Positions 53,882-63,247 of a DNA stretch of 64,000 bases are shown in pieces. The translations under genes were made by a program, and so were the position numbers. Source of the DNA: Clostridiaceae bacterium (GTDB lineage: Bacteria > Bacillota_I > Bacilli_A > Erysipelotrichales > Coprobacillaceae); contig CABJAS010000006.1 of the NCBI GenBank assembly GCA_902363625.1, positions 199,455-263,454 on the forward strand. The letters are read 5' to 3'. The notes beneath the pieces were generated by a model. The model was not told the origin of the DNA. It saw only the letters and a program-made list of their open reading frames with translations, and searched no databases. Within the stretch, counting starts at the first letter, position 1. Each line of letters starts with the position of its first letter.

Positions 53882-55270
53882 CTAACTAAAACCAATAAAA
53901 ATTGCCAAGCAAAGCAGAAGAATCTCTGCTACTAACAATAACCCAAATAGCGGTGTAACAAACTTATACCATTTGTTTACCGGCATCCCCATGATTCCAC
54001 ACATCATAAAGACAGATGTTGGCCAAAAAATATTAGAGAATCCGTCTCCAAATTGGAAAGCTAAGACTGCAATTTGACGATTCAGTCCCACCATTTCTCC
54101 TACCGGTGCTAAGATTGGCATAGTAATCAATGCCTGTCCCCCACCAGAAGGAATAAAGAAATTCAAGATATTTTGTACAAACAACATTCCTAATCCACTT
54201 AAATATCCGGTAAACTGCTGTAACCCGCTTGACAGCCAGTAAACGATCGTATCAATGATACAAGCATTCTCCAAGATGATCGGTACCGCTCTGCTTAATC
54301 CACAGATCAATGCCCCAAACATCATTTCTTTAGCGGCTTCAATAAAGTATTCAGCAATCTGACTAGGGGTAAATCCGGAAATAAACCCAGCCACTAACAT
54401 CATGATAAAGAATAACGCGGCAATCTCATCGATATACCATCCTAATTGGATTGTTCCATAAAGCAGCATGCCAATCGTTACGACAAACAATAAACAAGAT
54501 AGCTTATGACGAATTGTAAAGCTGGTATTCATCATCGTTTCTTTTGATCCGATTTCCTTAATTTCCATTTCTTCTCCATAAAGAATCGATTTTGTCGGAT
54601 CATTTTTAACTTTCTTACCATAACGCCATACATAAATAATGGCAATACTCATAAATACCACAAAACATAGAATACGGAAACCTAAACCGGAAAATAATTC
54701 AACTCCGGCAACTTCTTGGGCAATCCCAATTGTAAAAGGATTGATCGTTGCTGCGGCAAATCCAACCGCTACCGCAATATAAACGATTGATCCTCCTAGA
54801 ATCGCATCATAGCCTAAGGCAATCGCAATCGAAATAAAGATCGGTAATAACCCATATGTTTCCTCGAATAAACCCATCGTGCTTCCCAAAACGCCAAAGG
54901 CAATCATACAGATCGGAATAATCAGTTCAATGCGTGAGCCGACTTTACGCAAAGTGGCTCCTAATACGGCATCAAATGTTCCATTCTTCAACAGCATGTA
55001 AACAAAAGCATAGGCAAAAATAATGAAGAAAATAATCTGTCCGGCATCAATAAAGCCTAACTGAATCGATACGAAGATATCAAACAGACCAATCCCAATC
55101 TTAGGTATGTATTGAAATGAATCTGCAACAACAACTGTGTTCCCGAAATCATCGGTTACACGTGTAAATTGCCCCGCCGGTACAACATTCGCTAAAATGG
55201 CCGCTAAAATAACCATTCCGAAAATGATGACGTAGGTATGGGGCATTTTAAATTTTTTCTTTTTTTCCAT
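53882..55270 (-). CDS. YfcC-family transporter (lysine-riboswitch controlled)
   Basis: 462 residues, about 12 membrane segments, with the YfcC/DcuC features: MPHTYVIIFGMVILAAILANVVPAG at the start, GSTMGLFEETYGLLP, FIPSGGGQALITMPILAP and FGDGFSNIFWPTS. YfcC relatives carry basic amino acids, peptides or related anions. The lysine aptamer in its leader indicates induction when lysine is scarce, and the downstream M20 amidohydrolase would release the amino acid after uptake. Ribosome binding site AGGAGAGACTT. Confidence 0.87.
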   Translation of the reverse strand: MEKKKKFKMPHTYVIIFGMVILAAILANVVPAGQFTRVTDDFGNTVVVADSFQYIPKIGIGLFDIFVSIQLGFIDAGQIIFFIIFAYAFVYMLLKNGTFDAVLGATLRKVGSRIELIIPICMIAFGVLGSTMGLFEETYGLLPIFISIAIALGYDAILGGSIVYIAVAVGFAAATINPFTIGIAQEVAGVELFSGLGFRILCFVVFMSIAIIYVWRYGKKVKNDPTKSILYGEEMEIKEIGSKETMMNTSFTIRHKLSCLLFVVTIGMLLYGTIQLGWYIDEIAALFFIMMLVAGFISGFTPSQIAEYFIEAAKEMMFGALICGLSRAVPIILENACIIDTIVYWLSSGLQQFTGYLSGLGMLFVQNILNFFIPSGGGQALITMPILAPVGEMVGLNRQIAVLAFQFGDGFSNIFWPTSVFMMCGIMGMPVNKWYKFVTPLFGLLLVAEILLLCLAIFIGFS

Positions 55271-55289
55271 AAGTCTCTCCTCAAAATAA

Positions 55290-55325
55290 AAATGTCTCTA
55301 TACCACTTTGCGGCATAAAGACATT
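55290..55325 (-). terminator. Riboswitch terminator
   Basis: AATGTCTTTATGCC...GGTATAGAGACATTTTTA hairpin on the minus strand, between the lysine aptamer and the YfcC start: the expression platform for transcription attenuation. Confidence 0.8.
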
Positions 55326-55344
55326 ATAAAATCATCCTCAAGCG

Positions 55345-55520
55345 CCAAGTAGTGCTCCTTTATAGCGGCAGCTATAAAGACAGTGTCATACCTCTTAAAT
55401 ATGACCCCAGCAGTTATTTTGACATAACCACTTCGGCAGTAAATCCTTTCTATCTAATTCATCGGCTTTCGGCCTCCTTAGATATACTGATAAGTACTGC
55501 ACCCCTATCGACTATGTAAG
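55345..55520 (-). promoter_or_regulatory. Lysine riboswitch (L-box) aptamer
   Basis: On the minus strand, in order: GGGGTGCAGTAC, GGAGGCCGAA, CTGCCGAAGTGG, CTGCTGGGGTCA, GACACTGTC, and GGAGCAC. These are the conserved core blocks of the L-box (compare lysC leaders: AGAGGTGC, GCCGAAG, GCTG, CTGTC, GGAG). It is followed by a terminator, and a promoter lies upstream (TTTACA, 18 bp, TATAGT at 55530-55559). Lysine binding should switch the YfcC-M20 operon off. Confidence 0.85.
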
Positions 55521-55529
55521 TCGAAACTA

Positions 55530-55559
55530 ACTATAGCACAAATTGTATACATTTGTAAA
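55530..55559 (-). promoter_or_regulatory. Promoter of the lysine riboswitch operon
   Basis: TTTACA (55554-55559), 18-bp spacer, TATAGT (55530-55535), about 10-15 nt before the aptamer. Confidence 0.55.
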
Positions 55560-55577
55560 TAGTTTTACACGATAAAC

Positions 55578-55602
55578 AAAAAAGCAGCCATTAAGCTGCT
55601 TT
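55578..55602 (-). terminator. Terminator after MATE gene
   Basis: AAGCAGC...GCTGCTT stem overlapping the last codons, followed on the minus strand by TTTTTT. Confidence 0.8.
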
Positions 55603-56952
55603 GGGATCAATTTCGACTAAATGCTTTTTATAACAGCGTTTATACAAGTATAAACAGATGAATAAAGAGATGACTTCGGCAAAGGCAAACGATGCCCACA
55701 GCATAGTCATTCCAAAGAGTTTATTCAATATGTACGCTAATGGTAAAATAACTAATAATTGACGACATACTGACATGATTAAACTGTACATTCCTTCTCC
55801 TAATGCCTGGTATAAAGAGGATAAAACAATTCCTACCGCAGCTAATGGGAATGATAAGGATATAAAGCGCAATGCCGGTACTCCGATTCTAAGCATTTCT
55901 GAAGAAGCATTGAACATCATCAATAACTTATCCGGAATTGCTAAGAAGATTGCCATTCCAATCGTTAAGATAATCGCTGCATAAATCAGTGCATCTTTTA
56001 CCGCAAGCAAGATACGATCCTTTTTCTTGGCTCCAAAGTTATAAGCACAGATTGGAATCAATCCATTGGTTAATCCAAACACTGGCATAAAGATGAAACT
56101 ATTTAATTTAAAGTAAACTCCTAATACAGAAATAGCTGCCTGACTAGAAGCTAAGATGACATTTAATCCCATTGTCATAACAGAACCGATCGATTGCATA
56201 ACAATACTCGGTGCCCCAACACGATAAATCTCACCAATTAAATAACCATTTAATTTGAAGTCTTTAATCGTGATACGCACTTCATGATTCTTTAAATGAT
56301 TTAATAACAGCGATAACAGCATGGCGACGATCTGACCGATAACGGTTGCCATCGCTGCTCCGGCAATCCCAAACTTGGGTGTACCAAATAAACCAAAGAT
56401 CATAATCGGATCTAAAATAATATTTGTAACGGCTCCAACCAGCTGTGTCACCATGTTGTAAATGGTAATCCCGGCTGACTGCATGATTCTTTCAGAAATA
56501 ACCTGTAAAAAGATACCGAATGAGAAGATCATACAGATACTGATATATTGTACTCCCATATCGATGACTACCGGATTATTTGAGAATGCTTCAAAATACA
56601 TTCTTGAACCGAAAATTCCAAATAACGCAAAGACAAAGTAACTTAAAATTCCTAAAAGCAAGCCATGACTTGCCGCTAAGTTCGCTTCATCTCTTCTTTT
56701 TTGTCCTAATTTTCTTGAAATCAATGAATTTAACCCAACAGCCGTTCCGACAGCCACCGAAATCATAATCGATTGTACCGGGAAAGCAAGCGAGACCGCT
56801 GTTAAAGCATCTTCTCCTAATTGAGCAACGAAGATACTATCCACAATATTATACAATGCCTGAACAAGCATTGAGATCATAATCGGCAGAGACATTGAAA
56901 TCAGTAATTTACTGACAGGCATATAGCCCATTTTATTTTCTTTTTCTTCCAC
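55591..56952 (-). CDS. MATE-family multidrug/cation efflux transporter
   Basis: 453 residues, twelve membrane segments in two related halves: half 1 starts MPVSKLLISMSLPIMISMLVQALYNIVDSIFVAQLG, the MatE signature; half 2 starts GAPSIVMQSIGSVMTMGLN. Exports drugs or organic cations in exchange for Na+ or H+. Monocistronic, with AGGAGT ribosome binding site. The substrate is unknown. Confidence 0.92.
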   Translation of the reverse strand: MEEKENKMGYMPVSKLLISMSLPIMISMLVQALYNIVDSIFVAQLGEDALTAVSLAFPVQSIMISVAVGTAVGLNSLISRKLGQKRRDEANLAASHGLLLGILSYFVFALFGIFGSRMYFEAFSNNPVVIDMGVQYISICMIFSFGIFLQVISERIMQSAGITIYNMVTQLVGAVTNIILDPIMIFGLFGTPKFGIAGAAMATVIGQIVAMLLSLLLNHLKNHEVRITIKDFKLNGYLIGEIYRVGAPSIVMQSIGSVMTMGLNVILASSQAAISVLGVYFKLNSFIFMPVFGLTNGLIPICAYNFGAKKKDRILLAVKDALIYAAIILTIGMAIFLAIPDKLLMMFNASSEMLRIGVPALRFISLSFPLAAVGIVLSSLYQALGEGMYSLIMSVCRQLLVILPLAYILNKLFGMTMLWASFAFAEVISLFICLYLYKRCYKKHLVEIDPKAA

Positions 56953-57077
56953 TATATCACTCCTTTGTAACTATTCAATATTATCAATTCAAAAAGATAT
57001 AGTCAATAGTTAATCGAAAAACATTTTTGTGTTTAAAGTAATCTATAAAATAAATAGGAATAATTACTATTTAGATG

Positions 57078-57106
57078 TTGACTTTTGTAATATTTAGGGA
57101 TATGAT
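57078..57106 (+). promoter_or_regulatory. Promoter of rubrerythrin
   Basis: TTGACT (57078-57083), 17-bp spacer, TATGAT (57101-57106). It lies inside an upstream extension of the open frame, which argues for the later start at 57138. Confidence 0.75.
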
Positions 57107-57137
57107 AAAAACAGAAAGAGATATTGGAGGTAATAAA

Positions 57138-57680
57138 ATGAAAGATTTAAAAGGAACAAAAACAGAAGCAAACTTACAAACAGCATTCGCCGGAGAATCT
57201 CAGGCAAGAAATAAGTATACTTACTATTCAAGTAAAGCTAAAAAAGATGGTTATGTTCAAATCGCTAATATTTTTGAAGAAACTGCTAATAATGAAAAAG
57301 AACACGCTAAAATCTGGTTTAAATTACTTCATGGTGGTGCCGTTGCTGATACAATGACAAACTTAAAGGATGCTGCTGCCGGTGAAAACTACGAATGGAC
57401 AGATATGTATGCTACTTTCGCAAAAGAAGCAAAAGAAGAAGGTTTTGATAAAATTGCTTTCTTATTTGAAGAAGTAGGTAAAATCGAAAAAGAACATGAA
57501 GAAAGATATTTAAAATTACTTAAAAACATTGAAGAAGGTGCCGTATTTGAAAAAGATGGTATCACAGTATGGAAATGCGGTAACTGCGGATATATCCATG
57601 TAGGAGAAAATGCTCCTGAACAATGTCCGGTATGTGACCATCCGAAATCATATTTTGAAGTAAGATCACAAAACTATTAA
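57138..57680 (+). CDS. Rubrerythrin
   Basis: 180 residues from ATG 57138 (perfect GGAGG). Ferritin-like four-helix domain with the diiron ligands [22 protein letters not shown] and [11 protein letters not shown], then a C-terminal rubredoxin-like iron site [10 protein letters not shown] and [11 protein letters not shown]. It reduces hydrogen peroxide in anaerobes using electrons from rubredoxin or NADH oxidoreductases. Standalone gene with strong promoter and terminator, pointing to high expression. Confidence 0.95.
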   Translation: MKDLKGTKTEANLQTAFAGESQARNKYTYYSSKAKKDGYVQIANIFEETANNEKEHAKIWFKLLHGGAVADTMTNLKDAAAGENYEWTDMYATFAKEAKEEGFDKIAFLFEEVGKIEKEHEERYLKLLKNIEEGAVFEKDGITVWKCGNCGYIHVGENAPEQCPVCDHPKSYFEVRSQNY

Positions 57681-57687
57681 TCAGCTG

Positions 57688-57715
57688 AAATCACACCTTG
57701 AGTGTGATTTTTATT
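57688..57715 (+). terminator. Terminator after rubrerythrin
   Basis: AAATCACAC...GTGTGATTT followed by TTATTTT. Confidence 0.8.
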
Positions 57716-57737
57716 TTCTCTAACAGAAAATTGCTTC

Positions 57738-57766
57738 TTGATGTAACCGCTTTAAAAGTGTATGAT
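57738..57766 (+). promoter_or_regulatory. Promoter repeat P1 of the duplicated ABC operon
   Basis: TTGATG (57738-57743), 17-bp spacer TAACCGCTTTAAAAGTG, TATGAT (57761-57766). Nearly duplicated 144 bp downstream at 57882. Confidence 0.65.
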
Positions 57767-57881
57767 AATGAAGTAACAGTGATTACATAAAGGAAATAAA
57801 ATATTTTAAAAGCTCTATTTCCATCTTTATCAGAGAGAATGGTTATAAAAATTATTTTTATTCTTTTTAATTATTTTTATC

Positions 57882-57910
57882 TTGATGTAATTGCTTTTAA
57901 AGAGTATTAT
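57882..57910 (+). promoter_or_regulatory. Promoter repeat P2 of the duplicated ABC operon
   Basis: TTGATG (57882-57887), 17-bp spacer TAATTGCTTTTAAAGAG, TATTAT (57905-57910), 20 bp before the start codon. It shares the box TAA-YY-GCTTTWAAAGWG with P1, a candidate operator within the spacer. Confidence 0.65.
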
Positions 57911-57930
57911 AAAAATAGGATGGTGATGAC

Positions 57931-59187
57931 ATGGGAACACTAAAGTTCTCCCTCAAGATGTTGCGATTAGACTTTAAAAAGTGCTTTTTTTATGGCCTTT
58001 CATTAGTTTTATCGACATCGATTATTTTTGTTTTTTTCAACTATATCGATAATATTCATTTAGGCAACAGTCTTTCTGAAAAAAGCGGTGCCAATCAAAT
58101 ATTAGCGTTATTTATTATTATCATTGCATGTGCAAATGCCTGCTTTGCTAACTCATTTTTTATTTCACGTAAAACAAATGAGATTGCGATTGCCTCAATG
58201 AGTGGTGCCAGTGTATTTGCAGTGGCTGGCTATCTTTTGGTTCAAAACTTTGTAATCATGGGGTTAAGTATTCCAATCGGGTTTGGTGTTGGCTATATTT
58301 TCAATCATTTCTTTAATTTATTTATCTATGCTTCCTTAGATGTCGTAGCCAATACGTACTATGTCTCAATGCAGGGCTTAATTATGAGTACCATCGTAAT
58401 TTTAACTCAGATTATCGCATTGACATTAGTCAATTCCGGTTATGCTTACCGTACGGAAATCAAAACGTTATTAAATGAACAGGAATCGATGACAAAGAAA
58501 TCAACAAAACCAATTAAGACACCTGTTATCCTTTATTGGATTCTCTATCTGATTCCAATCGTATTATTCTTTATCGTTGATCTGGATCCAATGATCTTTG
58601 TTGTTGTTTCCTGCATTGGCGTATTTGGTATCGTGGGATTATTGAAGGTAGGTCTTTCAAAGTTAATTATGTACAGACAAAAGAGCCATTTAACAAAATC
58701 AAATTCTCTGATTGCTTATGGAAATCTTTCCTATTCATTGAAATCTACGGGAATGCTGATGACGATTATTATTCTTTCGATTATCTTATTTATTGGTTTG
58801 ATCATTATCAATGTTAATAATCCAAAGGATCTGTTTATCGTATTGCTCTCTTATGGCATTATTATCTTCTTAATGTCAACCAGCATTCTATACAAGATTA
58901 TTTTAGAGACGTCTACTCGCTTGGGATTATACCAGTCACTTTTTAAATTAGGATATCTAAAGAAACAGTTAAAAGCGATCATGAGAAAAGAGATTGTGAT
59001 GCTGTATGGGGTTATTCTTTTCTTCCCGACCAGCTATATTGTAATTATGTTAGGTCGCTTTGTTGCTGCACAGGAAGTAGTATTGAGTTTTGCGATCGCC
59101 TTAGTTTTAGCCTATGTGATCCCGATCTGCATTACCGCATTCATTGCTTATTTAGTTTATAAACGTACGATTATTGCGAATATTTAA
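57931..59187 (+). CDS. FtsX-type ABC permease, copy 1
   Basis: 418 residues with about eight to ten membrane segments; LKFSLKMLRLDFKKCFFYGLSLVLSTSIIFVFFNYID is the FtsX/BceB-like N-terminus. An FtsX core lies at about 50-160 (SFFISRKTNEIAIASMSGAS). It is shorter than BceB (about 650 residues) because the large extracellular domain is missing. A clear paralogue of the permease at 59963. With the ATPase at 59199 it forms a transporter, probably for a membrane-active compound. Confidence 0.83.
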   Translation: MGTLKFSLKMLRLDFKKCFFYGLSLVLSTSIIFVFFNYIDNIHLGNSLSEKSGANQILALFIIIIACANACFANSFFISRKTNEIAIASMSGASVFAVAGYLLVQNFVIMGLSIPIGFGVGYIFNHFFNLFIYASLDVVANTYYVSMQGLIMSTIVILTQIIALTLVNSGYAYRTEIKTLLNEQESMTKKSTKPIKTPVILYWILYLIPIVLFFIVDLDPMIFVVVSCIGVFGIVGLLKVGLSKLIMYRQKSHLTKSNSLIAYGNLSYSLKSTGMLMTIIILSIILFIGLIIINVNNPKDLFIVLLSYGIIIFLMSTSILYKIILETSTRLGLYQSLFKLGYLKKQLKAIMRKEIVMLYGVILFFPTSYIVIMLGRFVAAQEVVLSFAIALVLAYVIPICITAFIAYLVYKRTIIANI

Positions 59188-59198
59188 GGAGGAAAAAT

Positions 59199-59963
59199 AT
59201 GGATGAAGTATTGAAAGCAACCGGAGTCGAAAAAACTTATGGGCTGCATACAAAACAACCGTTCAAGGCTTTAAAAGGAATTGACTTGACGATCAATGAA
59301 AATGATTTTATTTGTATCATGGGACCTTCCGGAAGTGGAAAATCAACTTTTATAAATGTTATCTCAACAATTGATAACCCTACTGGCGGACGTGTCGTGA
59401 TCGGAGGACAGGATGTCACTGACATGACAGAGGAACAATTAGGTCGCTTTAAATATGAAAACCTTGGCTTTATCTTTCAGGACTTCAACCTGATTGGCAG
59501 CCTGACTATTTCTGAAAATATCGCTGTGCCGCTTTCATTGTCACATAAATCAAAACAAGAGATTATTCAAGATGTAGAAGCGGTTGCAAAAAAATTAGGA
59601 ATCGATCATCTGCTGCATAAATATCCAGAAGAATGTTCCGGTGGACAAAGACAGCGTGCCGCTATTGCCAGAGCTTTAGTCAACCAACCGAAACTTATTG
59701 TTGCAGATGAACCGACAGGTAACTTAGACAGTGAAAACTCACACGAAATTCTCAGACTGTTCAAGCAGTTGAACGACGAAGATGGTGTTACGATTCTGAT
59801 GGTAACTCATGATTCCATGATTGCCAGCTATTCTAAAAAACTCTTATTTATTAAAGATGGTGAGCTGGAAACAACTATTGAAAAACTAAATAAAACCCAA
59901 AAAGAATACTATTATGAAATCGTCGATGCAAATTCAAAAGAATCACAGGAATTATTTCAGTAA
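59199..59963 (+). CDS. ABC ATPase (BceA/LolD-like), copy 1
   Basis: 254 residues. Walker [19 protein letters not shown]-loop IFQDFNLI, signature [15 protein letters not shown], Walker [13 protein letters not shown], switch His [16 protein letters not shown]...STID is the usual BceA/MacB opening. The C-terminal tail (KTQKEYYYEIVDANSKES) is conserved in copy 2 ([15 protein letters not shown]) and is a mark of the duplication. Ends one base before the next permease begins. Confidence 0.88.
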   Translation: MDEVLKATGVEKTYGLHTKQPFKALKGIDLTINENDFICIMGPSGSGKSTFINVISTIDNPTGGRVVIGGQDVTDMTEEQLGRFKYENLGFIFQDFNLIGSLTISENIAVPLSLSHKSKQEIIQDVEAVAKKLGIDHLLHKYPEECSGGQRQRAAIARALVNQPKLIVADEPTGNLDSENSHEILRLFKQLNDEDGVTILMVTHDSMIASYSKKLLFIKDGELETTIEKLNKTQKEYYYEIVDANSKESQELFQ

Positions 59964-61246
59964 TGGGTAAAGCTAAATTTGCTTTAAGGATGCTCAAACT
60001 GGAGTATCAAAAAACGTTCTTTTATGGGTTGTCACTCGTTTGTTCTTCCGCTGTGATTTTCTTATTCTTTAATTATATGGATAATAATATTATTGGAAAT
60101 GAAATTAGTACCGGAATGGGATTTAGCAACTTACTTTCTCTTGCCATTATGCTGATTGCTTCGGCTACAGCCTGTTTTGCTAATGGCTTCTTCCTTTCTA
60201 AAAAGAACGAAGAAATAGGGATTTATACGATGTCCGGAGCCGGTGTTGGTGGTGTCAGTATTTATCTGATTGTTCAAAACTTTGCGATCATCCTCGCTGC
60301 TATTCCGTTAGGTTTTTTAATCGGTTATCTAGCGAATCCGATCTTAAATCAGATTGTTTACAGCAGTCTTCATATTACCGGTAACCTTTGGCATATTTCT
60401 ACTCAAGCGATTGTCATGTCAATCATTACGTTGTTAACTCAAACGGCTGCCTTGACTGTTGTTAATGCAGGATATGCATATCGTCATGACATCCTTCAAT
60501 TATTACACTTTAATAATACAATGAAAGCAGAAGCCCCCGCTTCTTCCATCCGTATGCCGATTATTGTCTACTGGGTAACGGCACTCATTCCGTTATATGT
60601 CTTTTTTCAAGTCCCTGTAGCTAGTAATGATACGATGGTCTTTCTCATTGTTTCTTGTATAGGACTTTATGGAATTTCCGGCTTGTTCAAGCGTGGGCTT
60701 CCACAGTTATTTGAATTCCTGCAACGCCACTTTAATATGAATCATAAGATTCGTCTGATTGGTTTTGGGAATCTCTCTTACTCAATCGCCAGAACAGCAA
60801 CCTTGATTAAAATTATCATTGTCGCGATCATCTGTATGATCTGTTTATGTATTACGTATCATGATGATCCCAGCAACAGCACCTTGATTTACTTTTCTTA
60901 TGGCGTAATCATTTTCCTAATGACCTTCTGTATCGTATATCGTGTCATTGTGGAAAATTCATCGAATGGACCTTTATTTGAATCTCTATATAAACTAGGA
61001 TTTGTTCGTAAAGATTTAAAAAGAATCATGCGTTTTGAAACATTAGGGCTTTACGGCATTATCTTATTTATTCCAACTTTATATATCGGTATCATTCTCT
61101 TTATTTATATTCAGCATGGTTTGCTTCCGATAGCAATCGCTGTTAATCTTGTCTTAGCCTATTTGATTCCAATCGTACTGGTTGGACTCATCACATATCA
61201 AAATTATAAAAAAGTTATATTTAATTATATTGAAGGAGGACACTAA
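59963..61246 (+). CDS. FtsX-type ABC permease, copy 2
   Basis: 427 residues; KFALRMLKLEYQKTFFYGLSLVCSSAVIFLFFNYMD is a close match to the start of copy 1 (KFSLKMLRLDFKKCFFYGLS). The same layout of membrane segments follows, with the shared YGNLSYSLKSTGML / FGNLSYSIARTATL region. The tandem arrangement permease-ATPase-permease-ATPase points to a segmental duplication and later divergence, possibly to build a heteromeric transporter. Confidence 0.83.
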   Translation: MGKAKFALRMLKLEYQKTFFYGLSLVCSSAVIFLFFNYMDNNIIGNEISTGMGFSNLLSLAIMLIASATACFANGFFLSKKNEEIGIYTMSGAGVGGVSIYLIVQNFAIILAAIPLGFLIGYLANPILNQIVYSSLHITGNLWHISTQAIVMSIITLLTQTAALTVVNAGYAYRHDILQLLHFNNTMKAEAPASSIRMPIIVYWVTALIPLYVFFQVPVASNDTMVFLIVSCIGLYGISGLFKRGLPQLFEFLQRHFNMNHKIRLIGFGNLSYSIARTATLIKIIIVAIICMICLCITYHDDPSNSTLIYFSYGVIIFLMTFCIVYRVIVENSSNGPLFESLYKLGFVRKDLKRIMRFETLGLYGIILFIPTLYIGIILFIYIQHGLLPIAIAVNLVLAYLIPIVLVGLITYQNYKKVIFNYIEGGH

Positions 61247-62020
61247 ATGGAAACAAATTCTGTACTTACCGCTAAAGGTGTCAAAAAAATTTACGGTCAG
61301 TTTGATGATCAGAAAGTTGAAGCCTTAAAAGGAATCGATTTAAATATGGTGGAGGGAGAATTCGTCTGTATCATGGGACCTTCCGGAAGTGGAAAGTCCA
61401 CTCTGTTAAACGTCTTATCGACAATAGATCTTCCTTCTAAAGGATTTGTTCATATTAATGGAACTAACGTTGTCAGCATGACAGAATACGAATTAGGACA
61501 ATTCCGTTATAAAAACTTAGGCTTTATTTTTCAGGAATTTCATTTAATTGAGAGCTTAACGATCTTAGATAATATTGGCGTACCTCTCTCATTAGCGAAT
61601 GTAAATAAAGATGAGATCAAAACCCGTGTAACAGATATTGCGAAACAGTTAAATATCGATATGACCTTAGAAAAGCATCCGAGCGAATGTTCCGGAGGAC
61701 AAAGACAAAGAGTGGCGATTGCCAGAGCTTTAGTCACTAATCCTCGTTTAATTGTTGCCGATGAACCAACCGGAAACTTAGATAGTCAAAATTCACATGA
61801 ATTACTTTCTATTTTCCGTCGTTTAAACAAGGAGCAGGGAGTTACGATTTTGATGGTCACTCATGATGCAACGATCGCAAGTTATTCAACGAAAATGCTT
61901 CGAATCAAGGATGGATTAATCGAAACCGAATTAGAAGCCGATGGCATGAGCCAAAAAGAATACTTCTATAAAATTGTTGAAGCAAATTCACAAGAATCAC
62001 AATTAGAATTTATGGATTAA
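61247..62020 (+). CDS. ABC ATPase (BceA/LolD-like), copy 2
   Basis: 257 residues. Walker [19 protein letters not shown]-loop IFQEFHLI, signature [15 protein letters not shown], Walker [13 protein letters not shown], switch His VTHDATI. All hydrolysis residues are kept, as in copy 1, so both ATPases should be active. Starts immediately after the second permease, last gene of the operon, followed by a large terminator hairpin. Confidence 0.88.
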   Translation: METNSVLTAKGVKKIYGQFDDQKVEALKGIDLNMVEGEFVCIMGPSGSGKSTLLNVLSTIDLPSKGFVHINGTNVVSMTEYELGQFRYKNLGFIFQEFHLIESLTILDNIGVPLSLANVNKDEIKTRVTDIAKQLNIDMTLEKHPSECSGGQRQRVAIARALVTNPRLIVADEPTGNLDSQNSHELLSIFRRLNKEQGVTILMVTHDATIASYSTKMLRIKDGLIETELEADGMSQKEYFYKIVEANSQESQLEFMD

Positions 62021-62071
62021 GAGCTGTAACGAAAAGATAGGTGTAGCTATCTAGGCGTTCAGCTCTTTTTT
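62019..62071 (+). terminator. Terminator of the duplicated ABC operon
   Basis: AAGAGCTG...CAGCTCTT stem with an inner AGATAG/CTATCT hairpin, followed by TTTTTT. Confidence 0.8.
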
Positions 62072-62204
62072 ATGATATGAACTTGCAATCAATTTCTTAT
62101 ATTTAGAAATGTTTATATAGGCGCTATAATTTATTTTACAATAAAAAAACCTACCTCCATTGAACCAACCCCTGTCAAGTAGACATGGGAAATAAATAAA
62201 ATAT

Positions 62205-63179
62205 TTATGCTAAACCAAGCTGATTAATTTCAGTTTGGTTTTTTCTTTGTTTCACATTATCCCAATACTTCACAACTTGTGGATTTGGAGTTATTGGATA
62301 TCGTGTTGGAATATTCTCACTTAACGCTTTAATTCTTACTTCTGCTGGGGTTAACCCTCTAAACCTCATTTGTGGATATTCGTTTTGATAGTAATCCAAT
62401 GTTTTATATATGGCTTCTTCTAATTCATCATACGTTTTTAAATTTGGATGAAGTATTACTAACAGTTCTTTAAAGATTCCTTGAAATCCTTCCATTGGTC
62501 CATTATCAATACATCTGCTTACTCTTGACATGGATTGCTTCATCCCATGTTTCTCTAAATATTTTTTAAATACCTCTCTTGTATATTGAAATCCCCTATC
62601 TGAATGATGTAATGGATTGGCAGTTGGATTCGCTTCCATTGCTTTTCTTAGTGATTCATTTGTTAAATAGGTATCATTTCTTTTACTGACATGTAATCCA
62701 GGAACACTTCGATCATACAAATCCAAATAAGAACTTATATATGCTTTTTGGGCTATACCTGGATACGCTATTTCTGTAACATCTGTACACCATACTTCAT
62801 TTGGTTTAGATACTTCAAACTTTCTATGAAGTACATTTCCTGCTGTCACTTGTGGAGTGCTTTTCTTCCAATTGAATCTTTTCTCTTTGCGAAATACAGA
62901 GAGTAAATGATGGATACACATTAATCTATAAATACGCTTATGGTTGTAGTGACTCTCTAGTTTCTTATTCACTGTATACGTCATCTTTAAAGTACCAAAT
63001 AATCGATTGTTACTTTCTGCGATAGCTTGGATACATTCTAGGATTTCTCTATTTTCGATATCTAACTTGGTATCTACTCGTTTTGTCCACTTATAGTAGG
63101 CAGACCTGGAAACCTTTAATTGCTTACACATCCAAGTGATATCCCAATTGTTATTATCATTGTATTCTTTGATTATCAA
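62205..63179 (-). CDS. IS3-family transposase OrfB (DDE integrase domain)
   Basis: 324 residues as an isolated frame (TTG start), but it is normally made as an OrfAB fusion after frameshift; its frame is open without stops up to the slippery site at 63266. HTH_21 region (WMCKQLKVSRSAYYKWTKR) and the rve domain: first Asp in WCTDVTEIAY, second Asp in HSDRGFQYT, Glu in NGPMEGFQGIFKE, with exactly 35 residues between the second Asp and Glu, the D-D(35)E rule. All three catalytic residues are present, so the element may still be active. Confidence 0.9.
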   Translation of the reverse strand: MIIKEYNDNNNWDITWMCKQLKVSRSAYYKWTKRVDTKLDIENREILECIQAIAESNNRLFGTLKMTYTVNKKLESHYNHKRIYRLMCIHHLLSVFRKEKRFNWKKSTPQVTAGNVLHRKFEVSKPNEVWCTDVTEIAYPGIAQKAYISSYLDLYDRSVPGLHVSKRNDTYLTNESLRKAMEANPTANPLHHSDRGFQYTREVFKKYLEKHGMKQSMSRVSRCIDNGPMEGFQGIFKELLVILHPNLKTYDELEEAIYKTLDYYQNEYPQMRFRGLTPAEVRIKALSENIPTRYPITPNPQVVKYWDNVKQRKNQTEINQLGLA

Positions 63180-63247
63180 ATATTTTAGATTCCTTAATTC
63201 CCTTTCTTTATGAAATCTTTTCGCCTTCGGTAGTCGTGCTAATCCTT

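Noticed and set aside
62072..62160. A possible remnant gene between the ABC operon and the IS element
   Set aside because: Only AT-rich sequence is visible; no frame or homology could be recognised.
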